From Euzebyaceae bacterium (lineage in GTDB: Bacteria > Actinomycetota > Nitriliruptoria > Euzebyales > Egibacteraceae), in contig JACCVM010000019.1 of assembly GCA_013698135.1 (NCBI GenBank), forward strand, positions 1 to 8,210: 8,210 bases of DNA, read 5' to 3'. The notes beneath the pieces are model-generated. The model saw only the letters and a list, made by a program, of their open reading frames with translations, made no database searches and was not told where the DNA came from. The position numbers were made by a program, and so were the translations under genes. Position 1 is the stretch's first letter; the number at the start of each line of letters is the position of its first letter. Below, piece after piece: positions 1 through 5,455 of this stretch.

Positions 1-1264
1 TCAGCTGCTCGGCGTACAGGCCCCAGCCCTCGATCATCGCGTGGGACTCGACCACCTTGCGGGTCAGCGACGGCAGCCGGTTGACGCTGGTGATCTGCAG
101 GTGGTGGCCGGGGTAGCCCTCGTGGGCCGACACAGACTGGAGCGACGCCCAGCTGTGGTCGCGCAGTCCGGACGGCTCGGGCGGCGGCGTGACGATGACG
201 TGGCCGCGCTGCACCTCGTCCATGGGTCCGGGTGGCTCGTAGGCGGCCAGCGGCAGGAAGGCGCGCTGGCACTCCGGGGTGGCCTCGACGGCGACCACCG
301 GCGCGTCGGGCAGCGGGTTGGTCACGATCCGGTTGGAGAACACGAAGTCGGCGAGCTTGGCCATCTCCGCGCGGTAGGCGTCGACGAGACCGTCAGCGCT
401 GGGATGGTCGCGCTTGACGTCGTCGAGGGCCGTGACCCAGTTCGGTTGCTCGGCGGTCCCCTGCTGTGATGTCCGGGGGTAACCCATGGCGGCAGCGTGT
501 TCGGTCATGGTCTCGATGATGTCGGCGATCTCTGCCTCGCCCGAGGCCAGCAGATCAGCGGGGTCGTCGAAGACGGCGTGGACCTCGGCGAGCCGGCGCC
601 GCAAGGCCGATTCTCCCAGCGCGTACGAGGCGGGTTGGGAAAAGCGGGACGCGTGCTCGTCACCCAGCCAGGCCGCATAGGCCCGCAGGGCGTCAGCCGC
701 TGCCTGGCCGACGGTGGTGGCGCGTGCCGCCAAGGCTGTGCCGGCGGCGAGCTCGGCGACCATCGCGGGCACGGTGTCCGCCGCCGAGTTGGCGGCGTCG
801 ATCGCCATGTCGCGCCAGTGGGGTGGGCACGGCTCGTCGAGCAGCTCGCGGGCCGCCTCCAGCAGCCGTGGAGCGGTCTCCAGGCGTCCGCAGGCGTCGG
901 TCAACCGCTGCTCCAGCGGCGCGAACTCGCGGCGGAGCAGCAGCACGCTGTTGGGCACGATGCTGGCGGCCGTGTGCGGGTTGCGCCGCCACTGGCGTTC
1001 CACCTCCTGCTGGAAGGCGGCCTCGGCGATGGTGGCGTCCAGCGCGTCGCGGTCGGCGGCCTCCTCGGCGTCCGCGGGCAGGATCGCCGCCAGCCGGGTA
1101 CGCAGGCCGGCGAGGTCGCGCTGATAGCCGTCGAGCATCCTGGCGTTGATCTCAGGTAGCTCGCCGTCGCGGTCGTGCAGGCCCAGTTCCGTCCCACGTT
1201 GGGGGAACGCGGCCACGACGACGTCGAGGTAGCTGCGGGCGATGGTGTCGGTCGCGTCGCTGAT
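1..1264 (-). CDS. DUF885 family protein, predicted zinc metallopeptidase (3' end off window)
   Basis: The reading frame is open from 1264 to the left edge, giving 421 residues; family members are usually about 550-600, so the C-terminus is missing. The family signature is plain: HEGYPGHH at residues 381-388 followed by LQ, then EGWGLYAE at 412-419. In this family the two histidines and a downstream glutamate are thought to bind zinc as in gluzincin peptidases; that role is family knowledge, and the substrate is unknown. No signal peptide is visible, so a cytoplasmic location is likely. The start is odd. The conserved N-terminus (SYLDVVVAAFPQRGTELGLHD) needs a start near 1264, but no ATG, GTG or TTG exists there in frame. 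An ATC codon at 1264-1262 lies 6 bases after GAGAGG. The next in-frame GTG (1216-1214) would remove 16 residues, including YLD. The gene follows the acyltransferase stop by 16 bases, so it is probably the last visible member of the same transcript, with no obvious role in lipid synthesis. Confidence 0.88.
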   Translation of the reverse strand, partial: MSDATDTIARSYLDVVVAAFPQRGTELGLHDRDGELPEINARMLDGYQRDLAGLRTRLAAILPADAEEAADRDALDATIAEAAFQQEVERQWRRNPHTAASIVPNSVLLLRREFAPLEQRLTDACGRLETAPRLLEAARELLDEPCPPHWRDMAIDAANSAADTVPAMVAELAAGTALAARATTVGQAAADALRAYAAWLGDEHASRFSQPASYALGESALRRRLAEVHAVFDDPADLLASGEAEIADIIETMTEHAAAMGYPRTSQQGTAEQPNWVTALDDVKRDHPSADGLVDAYRAEMAKLADFVFSNRIVTNPLPDAPVVAVEATPECQRAFLPLAAYEPPGPMDEVQRGHVIVTPPPEPSGLRDHSWASLQSVSAHEGYPGHHLQITSVNRLPSLTRKVVESHAMIEGWGLYAEQL

Positions 1265-1270
1265 GGCGTG

Positions 1271-1276
1271 CCTCTC
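1271..1276 (-). promoter_or_regulatory. Ribosome binding site supporting an ATC start
   Basis: On the minus strand GAGAGG ends 6 bases before the ATC codon at 1264-1262 and begins just after the TGA of the upstream acyltransferase gene (1283-1281). The spacing is near optimal and no other start-like codon in this frame lies at a useful distance. This is the main argument for a non-canonical AUC start in the DUF885 gene. Confidence 0.45.
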
Positions 1277-1280
1277 GGGT

Positions 1281-1961
1281 TCAGGTACCGGTGCCTTCTT
1301 TGGCGATGGGGGCGAAGCTGTCGTTGATCGGCTGCTCGCACAACTCGGCGACGGCGTCGTGCACCTGTTGGGTGAAGGCGCGGCGCGAGCCCGGGTCGGT
1401 GGTGGGCGGTGGCACGACGGAGCCGAAGTTGACACGCATGACGCCGGGGGCGGGGCGGCGCAGGGCGGGGCGGCTGTGGCGAGGCCAGACCTGGGCTGTG
1501 CCGATCAGCCCGACCGGCACGGTCGGCACCTGGGCAGCGGCGGCGATGCGGGCCATGCCGCTGCGGAAGCGGTACAGCTCGCCCGTCGCCGAGCGGGTTC
1601 CCTCGGGGAAGATGCCCATGACGTCACCCGCACGCAGCAGGTCGGCGATCGTGTCGAGCATCCCCAGGTCGGCGGTGCCGCGCTCGATGGCGACCATCCC
1701 CATCATCTGGTTGAAGCGCCCGAAGGCACCGCGGGCGAGTTCCATCTTGCCGAGGAACCGCATGGGTCGGTGCAGCACCGCCGCCAGCAGGTAGTGGTCG
1801 AGGAACGAGCGGTGGTTGGCGGCCAGCAGCACCCCACCCTCGGCCGGCACACTGGCGACGCCCGTGGCCTGGGCCCGCAGCAGGCGCGCCACCTGTGGCC
1901 CGACCCAGCGGTGCGCGAAGCGCATTGCGCTGTCGGTGGCGGCGACGCTGGTTGAGGTCAC
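1281..1961 (-). CDS. PlsC-family 1-acyl-glycerol-3-phosphate acyltransferase-like protein
   Basis: A 226-residue protein of the PlsC/LPLAT superfamily, which transfers an acyl group from acyl-ACP or acyl-CoA to a lysophosphatidate-type acceptor at the inner membrane face. The catalytic NHxxxxD box is present as NHRSFLD (residues 49-55), with His50 and Asp55 the expected charge-relay pair. The phosphate-binding block is FPEGTRS (118-124), preceded by an MEL..G/F.R..MG..AIERG segment typical of the family. VPVGLIGT (around 148-155) fits the later conserved block. The length is normal for a soluble or membrane-associated PlsC protein, and no strong transmembrane helix is seen. I chose the GTG at 1961, which lies 17 bases beyond the fabG stop; no good ribosome binding site precedes it. 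An ATG at 1925 is the alternative. A longer ORF from 2045 only adds Arg-rich shadow sequence inside fabG. Its place after fabF-acpP-fabD-fabG suggests use of the acyl chains made by that set. The exact acceptor cannot be told, since this superfamily has many paralogues. Confidence 0.88.
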   Translation of the reverse strand: MTSTSVAATDSAMRFAHRWVGPQVARLLRAQATGVASVPAEGGVLLAANHRSFLDHYLLAAVLHRPMRFLGKMELARGAFGRFNQMMGMVAIERGTADLGMLDTIADLLRAGDVMGIFPEGTRSATGELYRFRSGMARIAAAAQVPTVPVGLIGTAQVWPRHSRPALRRPAPGVMRVNFGSVVPPPTTDPGSRRAFTQQVHDAVAELCEQPINDSFAPIAKEGTGT

Positions 1962-1978
1962 GTTGCGCTTGGCGCCCG

Positions 1979-2707
1979 TCAGGCGAACAGGCCGCCGTCG
2001 ACCTGCACGACGGAGCCGTTGACGTAGCGGGCCTCGTCCGAGCACAAAAAGGCCACCACCGAGGCCACCTCGGCGGCGGTGCCGAGCCGTCCGGCCGGAA
2101 TCCGCGCCAAAAACTCATCGCTGTCGATGGCGGCGGTCATGCCGGTTTCGATGAAGCCGGGAGCGACGGCGTTGACGGTGATGTTGCGCTTGCCGACCTC
2201 CCTGGCCAGCGCCTTCGTCATGCCGACCAGACCCGCCTTGGAGGCGGCGTAGTTGGTCTGTCCGGCGTTGCCGTGCAGCCCGACCACGCTGGTCAGGTTG
2301 ACGATGCGGCCGGAGCGCGTCCGCAGCATCCCGCGCAGCGCCGTGCGGCACAGGGAAAACGCGGCGGCCAGGTTGACCTGCAGCACCATGCCGAAGGCGT
2401 CGTCGGTCATCGACATCGCCAGCCCGTCGGCGGCCACCCCGGCGTTGTTCACCAGCACGCTGACACCGCCGACCTCGTCGATTGCCGCCGTGAGCGGTTC
2501 GACGCTCTCGCGTAGGTCGGCCCCGACGACCCTGGTCTCCACTCCGGCCTCGTCGCAGCGCCTGGCCACGGCCTCGGCGCCGGCACGGTCACCGCCGTAG
2601 TGCACGATCAGGTTGCGGCCCTGAGCCGCCAGTGCCTCGGCGGTGGCGGCGCCGATCCCCTTGGAGGCGCCCGTGACCAGCGCCCAGCGCGACGGTTCCC
2701 TGCTCAC
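1979..2707 (-). CDS. fabG: 3-oxoacyl-[acyl-carrier-protein] reductase FabG
   Basis: A 242-residue short-chain dehydrogenase/reductase that reduces 3-ketoacyl-ACP to 3-hydroxyacyl-ACP with NADPH, the first reduction of the type II fatty acid cycle. The Rossmann glycine motif is TGASKGIG (12-19), NNAG is at 87-90, and the catalytic set is Asn112, Ser140, Tyr153 and Lys157 within LTSVVGLHGNAGQTNYAASK. PGF at about 184-186 and the C-terminal VNGSVVQVDGG block match FabG closely. The length is standard (about 240-250). The chosen start is GTG at 2707, which overlaps the fabD stop by 4 bases (GTGA) and has GGAG 7 bases upstream (2718-2715). The longer reading frame to 2878 would lie inside fabD and adds no conserved sequence. 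SDR enzymes are numerous, but the adjacent fabD and acpP make FabG the clear choice. Confidence 0.95.
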   Translation of the reverse strand: MSREPSRWALVTGASKGIGAATAEALAAQGRNLIVHYGGDRAGAEAVARRCDEAGVETRVVGADLRESVEPLTAAIDEVGGVSVLVNNAGVAADGLAMSMTDDAFGMVLQVNLAAAFSLCRTALRGMLRTRSGRIVNLTSVVGLHGNAGQTNYAASKAGLVGMTKALAREVGKRNITVNAVAPGFIETGMTAAIDSDEFLARIPAGRLGTAAEVASVVAFLCSDEARYVNGSVVQVDGGLFA

Positions 2708-3642
2708 GCGCCGGCTCCGGAAGCTGTCGCGTCGCGCAGATCGTCTGGCCGCGACACGGTGCGCCGGCCAAGGGACCGGTCGGTGCGCTTGACCAGACCG
2801 TTCAGCACCGGCGACGCGCCGAGCTCCACGACCTCGTCGACGCCGAGACCGGCCAGCGTGGTGACCGTCTCCCGCCAACGCACCGGGGCGGTCAGCTGCC
2901 GGCGCAGCAGATCAGGCCACTCCCCCGCGGCGGTGTGCGGCTGGGCATCGACGTTGGCCACCACGGGCACGCTCGCGTCGGCGAAGCCGGCGGAGTCCAA
3001 CGATTGCCCGAACGGCTCGACCGCGGCGTCCATGTGCGGGCTGTGATAGGCGGCGCCGACCTTGAGCGGCAGCACCTTGCCGCGGCCGCTGCGATCGCCA
3101 TCGTCGCTGTTGAGCCGCTCGGTCAGGCGCGCCAGCGCCTCCGACGAGCCGGCGACCACGATCTGCCCCGGGGCGTTGTCGTTGGCCACGTAGGCACCCG
3201 ACTGCCTGCACGCCTCGGCGACGGCGTCCACGTCGAAGCCGAGGTAGGCGACCATTGACCCGGGGGCCGCGTCGGCCGCCTGCTGGGTGCGCTCGGCTCG
3301 CGCCTCGACCAGGCGCAGCCCGTCGGCAAAGTCCAGCACTCCCGCGGCGACCAGGGCGTCGTACTCGCCGAGCGAATGGCCGGCCACCGCCACCGGTTCG
3401 GCGCCTCCGGCCGCCCGCCAGGCCTCCAGCAGCACGATGTGGTGCACGAACAGCGCGAGCTGGCACTTGGCCGGCTCCCGGAGCTCGTCGGCGGGCGCGT
3501 CGAGGCTCAGGCGGCTCACGTCCCGGCCGAGGATCTCGTCGGCCTGCGTCCAACGGGCGGCGGCGGGGTGATCGGCCCATGCCCGCGCCATCCCCTCGAC
3601 CTGGCTGCCCTGACCGGGGAACACCAGCGCGACTGCCGTCAC
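2704..3642 (-). CDS. fabD: Malonyl-CoA:ACP transacylase FabD
   Basis: A 312-residue acyltransferase that moves malonyl from CoA to the phosphopantetheine arm of acyl carrier protein, supplying the extender unit for fatty acid synthesis. FPGQGSQ lies at 8-14 and the nucleophile elbow GHSLGEY at 88-94 holds Ser90. Arg115, in LVEAR, is the expected malonyl carboxylate-binding arginine. NDNAPGQIVVAGS covers 154-166. The catalytic histidine is His200 in YHSPHM, and Gln249 in QLTAPVRW completes the oxyanion and active-site set. The length agrees with the family (about 305-315). Slight oddities are an acidic insert (SDDGDRSGRG, 179-188) and AAYHS where GPFHS is common. It starts at GTG 3642, overlapping the acpP stop as GTGA, with GGAGG 4 bases upstream (3651-3647). 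Coupling with acpP, its protein substrate, fits the role. Confidence 0.96.
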   Translation of the reverse strand: MTAVALVFPGQGSQVEGMARAWADHPAAARWTQADEILGRDVSRLSLDAPADELREPAKCQLALFVHHIVLLEAWRAAGGAEPVAVAGHSLGEYDALVAAGVLDFADGLRLVEARAERTQQAADAAPGSMVAYLGFDVDAVAEACRQSGAYVANDNAPGQIVVAGSSEALARLTERLNSDDGDRSGRGKVLPLKVGAAYHSPHMDAAVEPFGQSLDSAGFADASVPVVANVDAQPHTAAGEWPDLLRRQLTAPVRWRETVTTLAGLGVDEVVELGASPVLNGLVKRTDRSLGRRTVSRPDDLRDATASGAGA

Positions 3643-3929
3643 CGGTCCTCCGACAGCTTCAACGACGGGAACGCCGGCTGACCGGTCACGATCGCCGCCT
3701 CGACGACGGACTGCAGGTCAGCCAGCGTGCGGACCTGGGAGGGGTCCTCGGGGTTGATCCGCACGCCCGTGGACTCCTCCAGCGCCACCTGCAGCTCCAC
3801 CACCGACAGCGAGTCCAGCTGCAGGTCGGCGTCCAGCTCGGCGTCGGGGCGCAGGTCTGCCTGGGGAATGCCGAACAGGTCGTGCAGGGCCGAGGCGATC
3901 CTGGGGTCGAGACGCGGCGGGTCGGTCAT
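3639..3929 (-). CDS. acpP: Acyl carrier protein
   Basis: A 96-residue acidic, helical protein that carries acyl intermediates as thioesters on 4'-phosphopantetheine. The attachment serine is Ser40 in LDSLSVVEL, and the following helix (VALEESTGVRI) and the ADLQSVVEAA segment match ACP helices II and IV. The core ends near residue 80. A 15-odd-residue tail rich in Pro, Ser and Lys follows, so the protein is longer than the usual 75-80 residues, somewhat as in mycobacterial AcpM. The start is ATG 3929; the only ribosome-binding-like element is AGGA about 10 bases upstream. It is followed immediately by fabD with a 4-base overlap. A 114-base gap separates it from fabF, and that gap holds a candidate promoter, so acpP may be transcribed apart from fabF, as expected for an abundant carrier protein. 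Confidence 0.95.
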   Translation of the reverse strand: MTDPPRLDPRIASALHDLFGIPQADLRPDAELDADLQLDSLSVVELQVALEESTGVRINPEDPSQVRTLADLQSVVEAAIVTGQPAFPSLKLSEDR

Positions 3930-3956
3930 GGGAGGCGGATCCTGCGTTCGGCGCGA

Positions 3957-3992
3957 GGCGGGCTGGTGGGCGGGCTGGGTGGCGGGCTGGGT
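3957..3992. repeat. Three 12-bp tandem repeats in the acpP leader, with G-quadruplex potential
   Basis: Three 12-bp units follow one another on the plus strand: GGCGGGCTGGTG, then GGCGGGCTGGGT twice, followed by a degenerate partial unit (3993-3998). The same stretch holds six GGG runs (3960-3962, 3968-3970, 3972-3974, 3977-3979, 3984-3986, 3989-3991) with loops of 5, 1, 2, 4 and 2 bases, which meets the usual G-quadruplex pattern. The G-rich strand is the template for acpP, so the mRNA leader would be C-rich and unpaired-looking. It lies 28-63 bases before the acpP start and does not belong to any convincing coding frame. Confidence 0.75.
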
Positions 3993-3998
3993 GGCGGC

Positions 3999-4029
3999 AG
4001 CCTACCCGCCCGACCACGGCGGCGGCCAA
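3999..4029 (-). promoter_or_regulatory. Candidate promoter for acpP-fabD-fabG
   Basis: On the minus strand a TAGGCT box (4004-3999) fits the actinobacterial TANNNT -10 pattern, and TTGGCC (4029-4024) lies 19 bases upstream as a possible -35. Transcription would begin near 3992, giving a leader of about 60 bases that contains the 12-bp repeats. It sits in the 114-base gap after fabF. The same TAGGCT hexamer precedes the ABC ATPase gene at 6619. The -35 match is weak and the spacer slightly long, so this is a prediction only. Confidence 0.4.
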
Positions 4030-4043
4030 GCCCGGCCCGTCGG

Positions 4044-5315
4044 TCAAACCGCCTGAAAGGCCAGTACGGCGTTGTGCCCGCCGAACCCGAACGAGGTGGA
4101 CAACGCGGTGCGCAACGCCTGCTTCCGCGGTTCGCCGGCCACCACGTCCAGGTCGCACGCCGTGTCGCGCCGCTCGAGGTTGAGGGTGGCCGGCACCACC
4201 CCGTTGGCCAGCGCCATCACCGTGGCGACCGCCTCCACCCCACCCGCGGCCCCCAGCAGGTGGCCAATCGCGGACTTGGTCGAGGTCACCGGGATGCGGT
4301 CGGCCTGGCTGGCGAACACCGCGCGCACCGCCACCGCCTCGGCGGCGTCGTTGAGCCTGGTCGACGTCCCGTGCGCGTTGATGTGGTCGACGTCGGATGT
4401 GTCAAGCCCGGCGTCGTCCAGCGCCAGGCGCAGCGCGACGATGGCGCCATCGCCGTCGGGAGCGGGCTGGGTGGGGTGATACGCATCGTTGCTGATGCCG
4501 TAGCCGCTGACCTCGGCCAGGACGGTGGCCCCACGCGCCGCAGCATGCGCCGGGCGCTCCAGCACCACGACGCCCGCGCCCTCGCCCGTGACGAACCCGT
4601 CCCGGTCGACGTCGAACGGACGGCTCGCCCGCGCCGGCTCGGCGTTGCGCCGGCTCAGGGCCCCGGCTGCGGCAAAGCCGGCGATGGTCAGTGGGTTCAC
4701 CGCCGCCTCGGCCCCGCCAGCCACCACGACGTCGGCGCGGCCGGCGCGGATCAGGTCCAGCGCCGAGCCGATGGCGTCGCTGGCCGAGGCGCAGGCCGAG
4801 ACCACCGAGTAGTTGGGGCCGCGCAGCCCGTGGCGGATGGCAACTTGGCCTCCGGCCATGTTGAGCGGCAACGCGATCGCCAGATACGGCCGCACCCGCC
4901 GTGGTCCGCCGGTGCGCAGCCGCTCGTGCTGATCGGTGGCCTCCTGAATGGCGCCGATGCCCGAGGCGATCACGACCCCGACCCGCCGAGAGTCGGCTTG
5001 GTCACCCAGCGGCCAGTGCATGCCCTCCGCCGCGGCGAGCAGGCCCGCCTGTCCCAGCGCCTCGGCGGCGGCGACCAGCGCGTACTGCGCGAAGGGGTCG
5101 AGTTGGCGGGCCAGGCGTCGGGGCAGGTGCTCGGTCGGCTCGAACCCGGGCACCTCGCAGGCGATCTGCACGGCGTGGTCGCTGGGGTCGAAGCGCCTGA
5201 TGCGCGCGGCCGTGGACCGCCCGGCCAGCAGGCCGTTCCACAGCGGCTCAACGCCGACGCCGTACGGCGTGACCGCACCCAATCCTGTGACGGCGACGGT
5301 GCGGGACGTTGGCAT
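4044..5315 (-). CDS. fabF: Beta-ketoacyl-[acyl-carrier-protein] synthase II (FabF)
   Basis: A 423-residue thiolase-fold condensing enzyme that joins malonyl-ACP to an acyl chain with loss of CO2, elongating fatty acids. Conserved elements in order are VTGLGAVTPYG (9-19), the nucleophile Cys175 in VSACASASDAIG, GEGAGVVVLER (244-254), His315 in NAHGTSTRLND, Lys347 and His352 in TKSAIGHLLGAAGG, and the C-terminal FGFGGHNAVLAF. The Cys-His-His set with Lys identifies a KAS I/II enzyme rather than FabH, which has Cys-His-Asn. The length is typical for FabF (410-425). The start is ATG 5315, where MPTSRTVAVTG begins the conserved fold; GAGG lies 5 bases upstream. An ORF extending to 5393 adds 26 non-conserved residues. 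It is the first gene of the leftward block and faces the glycosidase gene across 140 bases. It could also serve a specialised polyketide-like pathway, but the neighbours are all standard fatty acid genes. Confidence 0.95.
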   Translation of the reverse strand: MPTSRTVAVTGLGAVTPYGVGVEPLWNGLLAGRSTAARIRRFDPSDHAVQIACEVPGFEPTEHLPRRLARQLDPFAQYALVAAAEALGQAGLLAAAEGMHWPLGDQADSRRVGVVIASGIGAIQEATDQHERLRTGGPRRVRPYLAIALPLNMAGGQVAIRHGLRGPNYSVVSACASASDAIGSALDLIRAGRADVVVAGGAEAAVNPLTIAGFAAAGALSRRNAEPARASRPFDVDRDGFVTGEGAGVVVLERPAHAAARGATVLAEVSGYGISNDAYHPTQPAPDGDGAIVALRLALDDAGLDTSDVDHINAHGTSTRLNDAAEAVAVRAVFASQADRIPVTSTKSAIGHLLGAAGGVEAVATVMALANGVVPATLNLERRDTACDLDVVAGEPRKQALRTALSTSFGFGGHNAVLAFQAV

Positions 5316-5411
5316 CGGCTCCTCGCGGTGGTCTGCCGGCGCATGGTAGCCGCGGGTCCACAGTACGGCTTCGGCGATCCCGAGCGGTTCCACGCGATCA
5401 TCCCGTGTGCG

Positions 5412-5421
5412 ACCGTACGGT
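5412..5421. promoter_or_regulatory. 10-bp perfect palindrome in the divergent region
   Basis: ACCGTACGGT reads the same on both strands and lies 97 bases upstream of fabF and 35 bases upstream of the glycosidase start. It contains TACGGT (5416-5421), which fits a weak -10 box for the rightward gene, but no -35 is evident. It touches the larger inverted repeat that begins at 5420. It may be a repressor half-site pair; no regulator is identified. Confidence 0.35.
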
Positions 5422-5446
5422 GCCAGGCCCAGCCGGGGCCTGGCAC
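5420..5446. promoter_or_regulatory. 11-bp perfect inverted repeat upstream of the GH3 gene
   Basis: GTGCCAGGCCC (5420-5430) and GGGCCTGGCAC (5436-5446) are exact reverse complements around a 5-base loop AGCCG. The right arm ends 9 bases before the glycosidase ATG at 5456. There is no T-run on either side, and no gene ends nearby, so an intrinsic terminator is unlikely. As DNA it could be an operator serving one or both divergent genes. As RNA it would form a stable hairpin that could hinder ribosome access to the glycosidase start, which has no visible Shine-Dalgarno sequence. Confidence 0.5.
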
Positions 5447-5455
5447 GATGCAGAC

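Noticed and set aside
41..1159. Plus-strand open frames of 142 and 220 codons over the left end
   Set aside because: They are antisense to the DUF885 gene, whose minus-strand frame carries HEGYPGH and EGWGLYAE; the plus-strand peptides have no family features.
2708..2878. An upstream extension of fabG
   Set aside because: It lies wholly inside fabD and is Arg-rich; the FabG fold begins right after the GTG at 2707, which has GGAG 7 bases upstream.
5360..5391. GGAACC (5391-5386) and CGTAC on the minus strand as an ECF-sigma promoter for fabF; TACTGT (5365-5360) and TACCAT (5348-5343) as -10 boxes
   Set aside because: The GGAAC-to-CGT spacing is longer than usual, the -10-like boxes have no -35 partner, and such short matches are expected by chance in 140 bases.
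5420..5446. Inverted repeat read as an intrinsic terminator
   Set aside because: No T-run follows on either strand and no gene ends next to it; it lies between two divergent starts.
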